64,000 bases of DNA from Chalara sp. BL73 (taxonomy: Eukaryota; Ascomycota; Leotiomycetes; Helotiales): contig CAKJVC010000123.1 in NCBI GenBank assembly GCA_918026815.1, positions 372,001-436,000 on the forward strand, written 5' to 3'. Positions 47,061-58,980 of this stretch are shown in pieces (position 1 is the stretch's first letter; every line of letters starts with the position of its first letter). A program made the translations under genes and the position numbers. The notes under the pieces are model-generated. The model was not told the origin of the DNA. It searched no databases and worked only from the letters and a program-made list of their open reading frames with translations.

Positions 47061-47795
47061 ATGACTAGACTGAATGGAAAGACTGCCGTGATCACTGGGG
47101 GCGCTACCGGCATCGGCCTTGCAGCGGCAAAGCGCTTCGTCGAGGAAGGCGCCTTCGTCTTTATCTTTGGCCGCCGACAGGAAGCGCTCGACAAGGCTCT
47201 GGCCAGCCTCGGGCCCAATGCCCGTGCGGTGAAGGGCTCGGTCTCCGATTTGGCCGACCTCGATCGACTCTACGCGGCGGTGAAAGCCGAGCGCGGAACC
47301 CTCGACATCGTTTTCGCTAATGCCGGGACGGGAAGCCAGCTTCCGCTCGGCAAGATCACTGTCGAGCACTGTGACGAAATCCTCGACACTAATGTGAAAG
47401 GTTCGATCTTCACGGTCCAGAAGGCGCTGCCGTTGATGGGCCAGGGCGGTTCAATCATTCTGACCGGATCGAGCGCCGGCACTACTGGCGCTACGGCATT
47501 TAGTCTTTACGGCGCGAGCAAGGCGGCCATACGCAATCTCGTGCGGACCTGGGCGGAGGACCTGAAGGGCACCGGCATCCGGGTAAACGTGCTGTCACCC
47601 GGGCCGACAGCGACCGAACTCGCGAAGGAAGCGCTAGGCGAGGAGGGCCAGAAACTCTTCGCCTCGCTCAATCCGCTCCAGCGCATGGCCGAACCGGCGG
47701 AAATTGGGGCGGTGGCTGCCTTTCTCGCGTCGCAGGACAGCAGCTTTATGACCGCCAGCGAGGTCGCCGTCGACGGCGGCCTCGCGCAAATCTGA
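47061..47795 (+). CDS. bacterial-type short-chain dehydrogenase/reductase, probable horizontal transfer
   Basis: NAD(P)H-dependent oxidoreductase of the classical SDR group; 244 aa, no intron. All motifs are intact: TGGATGIG (12-19), NAG (87-89), catalytic Ser138, Tyr150 and Lys154 (YGASK), and PGPTATE after strand 6. Arg38-Arg39 after the second strand suggest NADP(H) preference. The C-terminus (AAFLASQDSSFMTASEVAVD) is typical of bacterial members. The coding region is far richer in G+C, with GCC/CTC/GGC codons, than its A/T-rich surroundings. GC-rich non-coding sequence continues about 130 bases past the stop. The nearest genes are typical spliced fungal genes. Substrate unknown; it may be a sugar or ketone reductase. 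Contamination or misassembly is less likely because the flanks are continuous AT-rich fungal-type DNA, but cannot be excluded. Confidence 0.9.
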   Translation: MTRLNGKTAVITGGATGIGLAAAKRFVEEGAFVFIFGRRQEALDKALASLGPNARAVKGSVSDLADLDRLYAAVKAERGTLDIVFANAGTGSQLPLGKITVEHCDEILDTNVKGSIFTVQKALPLMGQGGSIILTGSSAGTTGATAFSLYGASKAAIRNLVRTWAEDLKGTGIRVNVLSPGPTATELAKEALGEEGQKLFASLNPLQRMAEPAEIGAVAAFLASQDSSFMTASEVAVDGGLAQI

Positions 47796-47929
47796 AGCGC
47801 TACGCACGGCCGGTCATGGCAGGCTTGGGCTGGCGCCAGATGCCAGAGAACCTCGTCCCTCAATTATTGCGGAGGCGCTGCTCGTCCATTTGACGATAGA
47901 GGGCGGAGCGGGACGCAGCTTGGGACCAC

Positions 47930-49117
47930 GGGCAGTATGCTCTGCACATAAGCGAGACTACAGTGATATAGCAGGTTCTGCAAGGTTTTAAAATTAGCCC
48001 AAACCATTGCTAATTTGAATTTAATTGATTTTAAATTTGTGAATCCATTTGATATTCTCATAATTTTGTGATAGTTATATTGTGTGACTGCTCCTGAACA
48101 GTTTAAACCCCGGCTACTCTGAAAATTACGATCGCGTCGTCGCCGTCACGCCTGATTGCGGAGGGCACTAATTCGTAGTATAATAGGACCCCTCGACCTA
48201 CAGCACTACCACGAGCTCTTTGCGCCTTTCAAACTTATAGAATGGTTTGATCTTGGTTTCCGAGCTTTACCACGATGCTGAAAAATCATTGTCAGTCTTG
48301 TGGTGACCATGGAGTGCTGTGTGATGGGAGGTCGACACATGGGTTGGTACCTCCAATCAAGCGATCAAAGATAAGAGGGGGTTAGGGTTTGGTCTTTATT
48401 TCTTAGTGTATATATACTTCGATTCCTAGCATAGAAACTATCAAGGTCTTTCACCTCAATAATATTAGTTATTACCTAAATTCAACTTCGAAAGTTGTAG
48501 AACATTAGATATCACTATTTCACAGGTACTATTGTACACAATGTCAAATGGATGAAGATGGGCTGAGCAATTCCACTGGTGATGAGCTAAAGAGCATTGC
48601 TGTTGTTGTTGACGAAAGAGGAGGATGAATTTAAGTAAACATAAAAAGGATGGCTGCTGTTCTATTTAACAGAACCATGTGAGGTATATGCTCTTTGTAA
48701 AATGAACCAATTATTTAACTTCTATACGCGCCCGTTTCTTTACCCTGAAAATCAGGAAATGTAGTATTCTCCTCAATTATTTAAAACGTGCAAGTGAAGA
48801 AAATCAGGAAATATCGAATGCGGCAGGCGGTGAGCGATGAGCGGCCAAAATGCTTAGCTTGGTTAAAGTTGGCTAAAAACAAAATATTGAATACAAACAG
48901 CCTTTTTCTATGTATATTTAAACTATTGCAAATCAGCATAAAAAGCACATAAAGAAGCAGAAAGATGAAAGACTTAGTTATTTATATAATCAAAGCTTGG
49001 TTCATGATTAATATTTGAGAATTGAAAGTCAAAATGTGCAAATAGATTCATAAGTAGTTCGTAGCAGAGCAGCTAACAAACTACCATCTCACACAACAGT
49101 TGATGGTATAATGGTAA
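47930..49117. other. AT-rich spacer
   Basis: Return to low-GC sequence after the SDR island. No gene recognised. Confidence 0.45.
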
Positions 49118-49202
49118 TCTTTGATGGTCTAACGGTCATGATTTCCGCTTGTCACCTAATGATAAAGCGCGGGAGATCGGGGTTCGACTCCCCGTCAGAG
49201 AG
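49118..49202 (+). tRNA. tRNA-Asp (GTC) with 13-nt intron
   Basis: Acceptor stem TCTTTGA/TCAGAGA (one G-U pair), D arm TGGTCTAACGGTCA, anticodon stem CCGC/GCGG with loop TTGTCAC (anticodon GTC), and T arm CGGGGTTCGACTCCCCG all fold. Discriminator is G73. The intron is 49155-49167, exactly between positions 37 and 38, the canonical nuclear site. The mature length is 72 nt. A T-run at about 49257-49268 may be the pol III terminator. Confidence 0.93.
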
Positions 49203-49983
49203 TCTCTTCTCTTGGGTTCACGACCCTGGGTTCCATAAACTCAGATCCACTCAACTTCTTTTTTTTTGGTCAAATTTTGGAACTTTTGTGGGAGCTGTTA
49301 GTGTTCCCTAGCGACTGTGTGGAGCTCGACATTTATTTATTACTTAATTTATGTCAATTATCGCTCTTTTCTAGGGACGAGAGAAAGTTCTTCGTCGATC
49401 TTGACCTGTCTTACCATCATTTAGACTATATGTCAGAACTCCCTTACGGCTCCTTCACTACAAATTGGATATGGTTTCCTTGCATGTTTATATTTTATTC
49501 CTTGCTGCATCAGTTTTATTAAGTTCAACCGCCAACCGGCCGATTGCATGTCCGACTAAGAAATGAATAAATGGTTTTAAGGGTGTTTTCGCGGTAAGGA
49601 AATACAATTAGCTTGATTCAGGTGGTCTCGGCTCGAAACACTTGAGTGCTTAGCAAGTTTGGCAAACTTGTATGGGTACATTGATTTCGGTAAGTATCAG
49701 AGGCTGCGTAGCTGGCCTCGCTGACCTGGCTTTTTATTTACTTAATGACAATAGAAATCTCAATGAATTGCCAGGCGATATAATTCTTTAGATACATGGT
49801 CATTATATTCTTACATTGCATTGCTGCTCTTCTTACGGTCTTCCCGCCTTCTTGATAATGGGTATCTTGCCTCGTAAACGCTAGTATCAATGTCCCCTAT
49901 CCTCCCCCGACAATGCTCCTTGGACATGACCGCGTCTTCGCCATGAAATATCTGAAATGTAAAGGCAGTTCTTTCCTGATCCC
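49203..49983. other. intergenic region
   Basis: Holds the T-run noted for the tRNA and, at its right end, the 3' flank of the GT17 gene. No other feature is supported. Confidence 0.4.
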
Positions 49984-51515
49984 TCAATCACCTTCCTTAT
50001 AATCCGTGAACCCGGCATTGGGTCCATCTCTATCCAGCAAGTATCCAAACTTCTTCTTTTGTTCTTCGCCCTTCAAAAACTCGGGCATGTCCTGATTCTT
50101 TTCAATCCGCTCATACATCTCCCCTTCCCTATCCCAAAGATCCTTCCCAGTCCTCACGCGCTCCACCATCCGCGCTTTGTCTTGAAAGTTCTTCGCATTC
50201 AAGCTAGTATGCGAGAAACTCTTCATCTTGTTCAGCATATCCTCCACTTTCTCGAAACAGGAGCTGCAATGCCAGCCTGCGTTCCAGAGATCCGTCTTAT
50301 CCCACCACGCCTTGATCCTGTTCCCCCCCTCACCGTTTCGGAGATCGGCAGGTAGGATGGTGGAGGTCCCGCGGAAGAGCGTTGCCTGCGGATGAGCCCA
50401 TTCGGGTCCCATGTGGAGGTATTGGAAGGAGTAGTAGTAGAACTTGCTCCGTAGCGTTACCCGTGGAGGAATATCGCAATTCCTTAACACCATGAGCGCC
50501 GCCGGGCGGATCAGCTCGTCCATATCCGCTACGATCAGGGCGTCTCCTTCGTTCGGTACTGCGGGCCCGCTGGCGCTATTCAGGCCTTGCAGGAGGAGGG
50601 CGTTCCGCTGGTAGTCTTCGAGATCCCAGGTTCGTGGCGCGCCGACTGGCATGTTTTGTACCACCGTATAGAGAATCTGTTTCTTCCATTGCTTGAATCT
50701 TCCGTTGCGGAGTTCGTCTGTGAAAACGAGGTCTTTCTTGAGCCCTGTAAACGTAACCGGGCTTTCGAGGATTATGAAGTAGGAGACGTGATTGGACATC
50801 GTGTTGAGGCGGATCTCGAGCCAGTCGAGCCTATCGAATTGTATCAGCAGGTTGTTTGTAAACATACGTGAGAGGCGAGCCTAGATTAGGCAGTAGGAAG
50901 GCTTTGCTCTGACAGAAAGCACCTAATCTTGGTGCTGAGAATGACAATGGCCAATCCTGAACCATGTCTTGCACGAACACAGAGCTTATAAGCTCTCTTG
51001 GTTCTGTTTGTATTCCTACTTAGGTATATGCCATGCACTCATTGGCTATGCCCTTGTCTTACTACTTGGACTGACTCTCTGAGAGTGCGGCATTTTGGGA
51101 CTCGCAAACCATTTGGTATGGCACATCTTCTAGTCTATAACAGTGCCAGACACAGCTCCTGTTTCCTTATAACAACGCCTTCTACCCAGAACCGCCGTAC
51201 ACATAAAGGTATATATAAAAGATGCCCGTACTCATTGTTCAACATGACCAGGTCATAAGTCTTCCTTTCCTGCCTTCTTGGGTATACGCCAAAATTATGC
51301 GCCGCGCAGAAGGTCGTCGCTAGAGGAAGCTCCGGAAGGAAATTCTGCTCCGCGAAGAGGATGCTAACATCGGTGATCTGGTGCGCATGGTATGTGAACG
51401 GGTGCTTATGTCTAGTGTAGACTGTGAAGAAGTATAGGACGAGAATAATGAACGGTATGCGTCGCCAGTATCGTCTTAGTAAGGTGCGCTCCCGTGGACG
51501 CGGAGGGAAAAGCAT
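49984..51515 (-). CDS. GT17 glycosyltransferase (beta-1,4-N-acetylglucosaminyltransferase family)
   Basis: Type II Golgi-type membrane protein of CAZy family GT17, whose animal member adds bisecting GlcNAc to N-glycans. Exons 51515-51232 and 50830-49984 give 1131 nt (376 aa). The intron is 401 nt (GTACGG...GATAG), and splicing restores the family core YDLVMLNNELDWLEIRLNTM. The start at 51515 leaves a short basic tail (RPRERTLLRRYWRR) and then a signal anchor (IPFIILVLYFFTVY). Family motifs include ILESPVTFTGLKK, GDALIVADMDELIRP (the DxD-type motif) and GWHCSSCF. A longer open frame exists upstream to 51698 but has no ATG. The fungal acceptor is not known to me. Confidence 0.88.
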
Positions 51516-52111
51516 GCTTCTCCCATTGGATTCGAGTTGTGATGCTACGGGGCGATATTGGAGATGGTGAAAGTGATGCAAATGTCGAGGTTGAGCTTTG
51601 CGGAGCCTTGTCCGCTTCTTGGCACTCTTATCAGAAGGCTGTGAATGTTTGCCTTTTAAGGTCCTTACACTCTTTGGTGTACAATCGGACTTTGGCAAAA
51701 CTTCGCTTCTTGACTTCGATCTGTCCTATCTTTGTACTCTAGCATGCTCAAATCCACCAAATGTAATTGCTATTTTGTAGATTACTCGATCTGTAGTTTA
51801 CGTGCCTCACCAGTCGCACATAGTGGGCGCCGGCGGGGACTTCTAATCAAGTTCGAGAATGTCTTTATGTTTTGAGTATGTATAACCACCATTAGAGTAT
51901 TGCCGTATCACAGATACTTATTGAGTATGGTTACATAGGAGGAGCTGGTGCCTGATCAGTTGGTTTTGGATCCTTATAACGACCAGTGTCAGCCCTAGGA
52001 GTTTTCTATTCATAAGAAACATTTTCATTGATGTGCAGTGAATTCCCCAGATCTTGATCAAGTACCTACCTGCTATGATATAGAATCCGAAAATTATAGA
52101 AGAGAGAAACT
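51516..52111. other. divergent intergenic region
   Basis: Shared upstream region of the GT17 gene and the HET gene. No feature recognised. Confidence 0.4.
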
Positions 52112-53143
52112 ATGTTTGCAACCTCAGAAATGAGCAGTTCTGAAGTTTCCGGAGCACAACCTCCAGGTTGTTCAAGGCACGAAGTCAGTGAGATGGTGCC
52201 AATTCATAAATTGGCCGTTGGGCAGCCCTCAGTCATTGGTTCGCTGAATTTCCTTACATACAAATATAGCCATTTACCTGCTCAGAGCCGGGGCCGTATT
52301 GCTAACTCGATGGAAAGTTGTGGCTCCAGCGTGCCATTCTCCACTACAACAAATAATCTGGAGGCACGAAGGCGAACCATCCCTTTCATTGACTTTTCTC
52401 AGACTTTCAAAGATGCCATTACTATTTACCATGCGTTGGAAATCGAAAGTCTTTGGATGGATTCGCTTTGTATCCCGCAAGACACATTGTCCGATTGGCA
52501 GATAGAATCAGCAAAAGTGAGCCACGTTTATAGTAATGCAGTTATCACTATCATGGTTGAGGCTGCTTCAGATAACAATGTTGGCATATTCGCAAGCGCA
52601 AACCTTGGAAGAGCCAATCCTGTTCGATTGCCTATTTATGACCCTAGAGGAAATTATTATGGATTATTGTATCTCCAGTGCAACGGTGAGACACATATTC
52701 ATAAGCGTAAGCCATTGAGTAGTCAAGCATGGACGATGCAGGAAGACTTCCTTCCTAAAAGAGTCATACGCTATGCTGGAAATAAGCTGTGCTGGTCTTG
52801 TGGTAAATGTAAACGCTCTGAGAGAGCAAAATCTTTGAGTATCGGACGTCGGTCAGACGCCGCCCTACGAGAAAAGCTACAAGGTTTATTGAAGCGCAAA
52901 CCAGAATATGGATTTCCAGGCTCGAAGCAACGGATGGGTATTTCTTTGCAGGCCTAGTATGGAATCGTGCAGAAGATCTACCACGAGAGAAGGCTCACCC
53001 TCGAAAAAGACAAACTTCCTCCTATGTCCACAATCGCAAGAAGTATAGAGGCGTGCATTAAATACACTTACAGAGCAGGGATTTGGCTTGAGGATGCGCA
53101 CGAAGGATTAATGTGGTGGGCACATAAACCCTCCCCCAACTAA
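52112..53143 (+). pseudogene. HET-domain (heterokaryon incompatibility) gene with in-frame stop
   Basis: HET proteins trigger regulated cell death after fusion of unlike strains. HET motifs are clear: TIPFIDFSQTFKDAITIYHA, ESLWMDSLCIPQDTLSDWQI, SAKVSHVYSNAVITIM, SSQAWTMQEDFLPKRVIRY. A TAG at 52955 interrupts the frame. The same frame continues without a shift as YGIVQKIYHERRLTLEKDKL and YRAGIWLEDAHEGLMWW to TAA at 53141, matching the region where intact HET proteins have DKLPAL...AGLW...LLW. TAG stands where Trp is expected, consistent with TGG to TAG. Near residues 50-75 the expected ALSYCWG motif is blurred, suggesting a second lesion. Remnants may extend toward 53700. Confidence 0.75.
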
Positions 53144-53149
53144 GTGTTC

Positions 53150-53761
53150 GATATACTACACCATCGCGGAGTTGGGCTTGCTTATCGGGTCACCATCCTT
53201 CAATATTGTATCACAGGGCTTATGGCGATTACAATGATAAGCCACCCGTGGTTCCAATAGCAAAGATTCTGCGTGTAGCTCAGATCAACAAGTACGCGAA
53301 CTTTGCTCAAAACTGGGAGACTCGCGAAATTACGATTGTCTGAGTTCAAATACAGGCACCCTGGATACTTCTAGGCAAATTGTACGAGCAAATGCCACAT
53401 GGCACTCCACCCGAATCTGCTTCATATTTTCATGCAGTGTAGATCATTCTAAACAATCAGCTACGGATGTGGGTATCATATATACTCAAAGATCCATTGT
53501 CACCATGAGCCCTTTACATATTGATGGTGATTGTATTTATGCTACTCATTGTGCTCCGCGCTCTATCGCGGCTTGATTCTGCCTTGTGGAGCAGGGGAAC
53601 TGACTCGACGGCCCTCCATAACGCCTTGGTATTGTATCTCGCAAAACTGCCAGCCACGTAACAATCCAGATCCAAATGACGTTCAATGGAGCAACTTTTC
53701 CCTTGCTGTGATAATGTGAGATAACAAAAGAAAATTATTGTACAGTAATATTGATTTAGAC
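53150..53761. other. possible degraded 3' part of the HET gene
   Basis: Short frames without a solid match lie between the HET relic and the kinase gene. Confidence 0.3.
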
Positions 53762-56700
53762 TTATGTTGATGCAGCATTTCCAGCGGGTATGGAGGATTT
53801 AGAGGATTTGATGAAGTCATTAAGTTTGACTCCTCCATCATCGGCATTGCTGAGTGCGATGGTTTTCTTTGTAGGAGAGACGCTACCGCTTGTTGACGAT
53901 GCTCTTTTCATATGGGCTGGTCGTTTCTGTCCAGTGAGAAGCTCTTCCTGGGTCAAGGAAGCCTCCTCAATTTCCTCTACTAGCTGACTTGGTCGCAAAA
54001 TCGAGAATTTTGCAGATGGAGTCCGACTAGCCTTTGATCTACCCCAATAACACTCAAACTTGAAGGTAAAGTATCGACCATTCTTAGGCGCAGTGATGAT
54101 ATCACCATTTCGTAGCTCACCCCAGTACTTAGATGGCAACCAGGGATTTTGTGCATCACTGCTAGGAAGCTCAACCCCGTTGATTTCAATGTTGGAGCTA
54201 GATTTAGTAGAGATGTAGAAAGCCATATCGTCATCGACATCATTTCTGCCATCTCCAGGCGTAACATGGGCAGGAAGATGGCCGCCTGCAGAGTAGAAAC
54301 CTGGCTTAAAGAGGAAAATCCGAAATGCATATTTGGGTACGCGCTTCTCCAAACCATTTGGGTATCGCACAGTATTACATGTCCCTCGACCCCAACTCGT
54401 CACCGTTTCAGTAATCGTGACGCTGATTGGGAACACAGAAGCTGAAGTAGTCAGGATCTTAGCAAGAACGCGCTTCGGTGCTTGAAATCCATTTCGGATA
54501 TGTGGTTCATCAATGATAGCCTTATCGCCAGCTACAATCTGAGCATCGACAGCAGCCTGCGTAGAGATCACTTCTTGTGTAACAGTTTCGGGATTTACGG
54601 AACTAAACCCACCAGGCGTGCCAGGTGCGGTGGGAGGCATGAGACGATCTCTGGCTACATTTGTGGCAATGGATGGGGCAATAAGCGCACCACCATCGAG
54701 CTTACGTTCGTCACGCTTAAGAACATGGTGCTGGTCATCTTTTTCGACGGATGGGCTGCGACTTGCTTTGAAACTACGCATCGTAGTTTCGAATATCTTC
54801 TCTCCGGGCGAAAATGTCTCGCCTTGCTGAGCAGCATAACTTTGATACGCCTCAAAATTGGAAGCTGACATGGGTGGATAATCGGCATGATGCGTTGACT
54901 TGTTTTTAGGATCCCAAAACACCTTTGGGGGTAGTTCCAGATCAATCTGACGGGCGGACATGAGACGCTTCTTAGGAGGTGCATCAAAACTTCCGGCGTC
55001 GCTCTCCTCAACCTCTTCTCGTGCGCGTCGAAGGCTAGCTCCTGCATCGGGAAAGGTTTCGGCTCTGGTGTCGACGCCAACGTCATCCGACATCGATGAT
55101 TCACCACCAGATGGGGAATGCATGTGAAGGTGGCCAACCATCGATTCGGTTCCCATCAAACTCGAGGATCTAGCAGCTCGGTGGATTTCGTGATTTCGAG
55201 CAGGTTTTGCTGGCGACGTATTCACGATTGGCCTTGGCGGGGCCAAAAATGCTGCTCGCGGAAGGGGCATTGGAGGCAAGGCTGTGGAGCTTCCAGACGC
55301 AATTTCTCCAAATAAACGAGGGGGATATCCGGGATTGACATGAGTGTCTGGCACTCTTCTAGGACTATCAGCCCAACTTCCGAGGGATACTTGATCAGAG
55401 ATGTTGAAGCTGTTTGGGATCTCCGGCTGTCGAAGCTCAGTTAAATCACTGCCATTCTGTTCATCTTCACTGTCGGCAATCTCTCGATGTTCATACTCAT
55501 GCAGGCTCAGTTGCGAAGCACCCTCCTGCACCTCCTCGATCGTTGCCTCAGGATCATTCTCATCGAGTGCTTCAATCATGTCCACTTCATCATCCACATC
55601 CATAGACATCGAGAAGCTTGGTGGTGCACCGGTGATCCAAGGATCTTGTTCAAGTTCGTCGGTAGTAGCACGGTGTTCTGGATGGATATGCAACATGCTC
55701 CTTATGAACCGAATGCCTTGTTCGGAAACATTCGCCATTTGAAGGGGTCGAATATCCAAGGGCTTCGTCATAATATTATTGAGCAGTTCCTGATATGTCG
55801 TTCCGTTCTTTGCTGGATATGGAGCAACACCAGTGAGCGTGTAAAACAAAACACCCGCAAGAGACCAGACGTCCACAGCATGGCCATATCTTTGTGGGGG
55901 TAATTTCTTTCTCTCGTTGCCTCGAATTGTTCGTTGTCCGTTCTTGTCATATTCTCGATACTCTGAGTAGACTTCTGGGGCACAATAGAGGAGAGTTCCA
56001 CAAAACGTGCGCAAGAATGTATCTTCTCCATCTACCATCTTTGACAGACCAAAATCAGTCAGCTTAACCTGAAAAGGATCCATGCTGTGGATGAGGATAT
56101 TGTCAGGCTTGACATCTCTATGGGTGATCTGATTGGCGTGTAGGTACTGTAATGCACCGAGTAATTGCGTTGCCAGTGTCTTGACTTCTTCTTCTCCAAG
56201 TGGCCCAGTCTTTGCAATACGGCCTCCCAAGTCTCCATATGGTACATACTCCATAATAATATAAAGATATTCATCCCAGTCAATGTGCTCAATATAATTG
56301 ACGATATGTGGCTGCATTCAATTAGCTGAAGTCTTTCGGTATGCAATAGCTTTCTCACATGTTGTATCTTTCTCATGATCTTCATCTCATTATCAACTTT
56401 CACATCAAGCACCCCATTCTTCATGAAACGTCTCTTCTCCAGTTCTTTGGCTGCAAAAGGTATACCATCGAACTTGTCTGTGATCTTGTACACTGTAGCA
56501 AAAGCACCTTTGCCAATGGTACCAACCTTGTTGTATTTTGGGCCACCACGCCACTCCTTGATCAATCTCGCAGATCCAGTGTCAGGGTTGGGCGTTGCGA
56601 ACAGATCGGGCTACTATGTATTAGTGAAGCTTTGAGTAATAGGTAATAACTACTTACTGGTAGGCCAGCAGCTTTTCGACGTGCATTATGTTCATCAGCC

Positions 56701-57519
56701 TTGCGCTGATTTCTCTCCACATTTGCCGGCTTCATGCGCATAAAGTAGTGGTTGATATTGGCGTTATACCGCATCTCAGTCTCCATATCACGTTGAGGTA
56801 TGCGGACGATAAACTTAATCTCATCCTCAGCAGGCGTCATTGTCAAGGTAATTATTGAGCCAAGTGAAAGTTCATGTCGAATCAAGCCATTTTCCTTGTC
56901 TTTAGCTCGCAGCAAAACATCGTCCACAATCGTGCCATTGGTAGATTGATCCTCCAGCATGATCACGCCATGAGGGTTTAGATATATTCGGAAGTGGACA
57001 TTGCTCACGCGTCTGATGCGATCATCTCGTCCAAGTACTATATCTGACCTTGAGGCGTTGCGTCCGAAATAGAAGCCGCCTTCAAGAGTGTTTTTCACAT
57101 TGGCTGAGAGCCGCAGCGCAATATCACAAGAGACGAGACCTTGTGATTCGAGATCTGCGAGGGTATTATCCTCATTGTTCTCGTCGTTTGCCCCTCCAGC
57201 CTTCTGTCGAATGTTGACGTGTCTCTCTGCATGAATTGTGTGCTGTGGCGTGAGCTGATGAATTAATGCTGTAGCTTTGTATGCCGGAACTGAAGCAGGA
57301 TGGAGGATGCAGTAGATGTCAGCGAGATCATCGTCGGTTAACCCAGAGTTGCCTTGTCCAAGCCGTCGAGGATCGGTATACAACTGGGTTGCTACGGTCA
57401 ATCAGCATTGCACCATGTGTAGATTGCATAGAACTATAACACATACCGGGTTGAGTCGCTTCCTCCTCGTTGGGAATTCCATCCATGGATGGGAGATGAT
57501 CAAGAATCTCGACAACCAT
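53762..57519 (-). CDS. RAD53: Rad53/CHK2-type checkpoint kinase (FHA-kinase-FHA)
   Basis: Nuclear serine/threonine kinase activated by Mec1/Tel1-type kinases after DNA damage or replication stress. Exons 57519-57447, 57391-56658, 56610-56359 and 56311-53762 give 3609 nt (1202 aa). The first FHA domain has Gly134-Arg135, SNVH157 and N176-G177. The kinase domain has the glycine loop GKGAFATV (302-309), Lys324 (FAAKELEKR), HRD at 417-419 (HRDVKPDN) and DFG at 439-441, then CAPEVY. A long Ser/acidic linker follows with SQ/TQ and SP sites, then a second FHA-like domain near residues 1000-1110 (AFRIFLFKPGFY, SSNIEINGVELP, LRNGDIITAP) and a basic tail (PTKKTIAL). Two FHA domains flanking the kinase match yeast Rad53 and the filamentous MUS-59 type rather than single-FHA CHK2. 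A TAG precedes ATG 57519 in frame, which fixes the start. Confidence 0.93.
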
Positions 57520-58980
57520 CTCGGGAAGGTCGAAGGACTGGTTGTACTATTTAAGAAGGGGTCTTGAGCCTGGAGAAGGTGAAGCTATTCCCAGGTTCAA
57601 GTAAAATGCACGACTAAGCAGAGCCAGGCATCGACAATTTCTCGAGGCAACGACTTTGAAGGACATAGTATGCAAATGCGGTCCTCACAATATTTCCCAG
57701 TTCCTAACCTGCCGAACACAGAACCTCAACATATACTTCTAGGCAGGGGACCACAAGATGGCAGGCGTATTGTTCTGATTTCAGGGTAGCCGCTATGATT
57801 GTTTATAGGTTGGCAGAGAGAATAACGAGCGGCAGAAGACAGTGAAGTCCTCGCAGAACCGATCGTCACTACCAGGCACAAGGGTGTGCAGCTCAGCTAT
57901 ACTATTGTGAATGGCCGGTCAAACGCGGTCTCCTAGCAACGACGCGTGCAGATAGATGCGCTGCGTTTTCGCAGACTTACGCTTGCCCTGACCGGGCCCA
58001 CCACAACTGGTGGATTTAAAGCTCTGTGGAAACGGTGCAGATGACAGTATGTCGCTGCTCACCGGACATCCAAGCTGTTTATCAAGACTCGAGGCATTGT
58101 TCCATGCACGCACTGAAATTTAAGCATCCGAAGGGTTTTTCCGTTCCGAAGCAAGCCCCTCCTTGGAGTGGAGATGTTGTCTTGGCATTCATTCACAGTT
58201 CACATACGTTCCCATCCCAACTTGTTCAGTTCTTGTCTATATTTTGATATAGTCAAGTATAAATATATGTGCGCGAAAGATGTTCAAAGTTGAACGACTG
58301 AAGGAGATTTCTGTCACAGAACAAAGACAGGACCCTTTAGATACTTTGAAACCTTTATCGCGTGATTCCCATTCCAGTGTCACCGTCACCGTCACCGTCA
58401 CCGTCACCCACCACCTCAACGTGGTTCCTGGCCCGGCTTGGCAACATTCTATCACAGGACGAGATGAGATGAGCCGCGTCAGTGAAGCTGATATATGTAG
58501 AAGAGAGGCTGACATGGTGCAGCTCCGGGGTGACTTTGCTGCGTGCCAAGTATAGTTAGACGAGGATGACTACTTGTATAAGGTCTGAAGTATATTTGTT
58601 CGAGATACAAGAAATAGTAGCACGCTCTTAGACTTATGGCCAGGCATTGATAAGAGAACATGAAGTTTGGTAATGCATCTCAAGGTTGATATAACGGATA
58701 AACCATATGCTCCTGGTCGTAGGGTTTTCTACAAGTACTTTTTGTTTTCATCTTTGGGCTATGAGCTTACTAAGCCGGGGAATTAGATAATCCGGTGGCT
58801 TTCTCTGGTCTACTTGTAAGCACGTGCCAAGGTCCCAGAATTCCGCCACAGCAAGGCCCTTTGAAAGGCCCCTCTCCCCCTCACTTGTAAACAACCTCGC
58901 AAGGCTCCCGCCTCAGTTCCCTCTGACGATAAAGGTCGTCAACCCCCTCAGGCGCCAGAAGCGAAAGGGTCAACAAAGCT
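57520..58980. other. divergent intergenic region
   Basis: Upstream region of the kinase (minus) and of the gene at 58981 (plus). Contains the GTCACC hexanucleotide repeat and a GCACGTGC palindrome at 58820-58827, about 155 bp before the plus-strand start. No gene recognised. Confidence 0.45.
58378..58410 (+). repeat. (GTCACC)5 hexanucleotide microsatellite
   Basis: Five perfect to near-perfect GTCACC units in a non-coding region. Confidence 0.9.
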
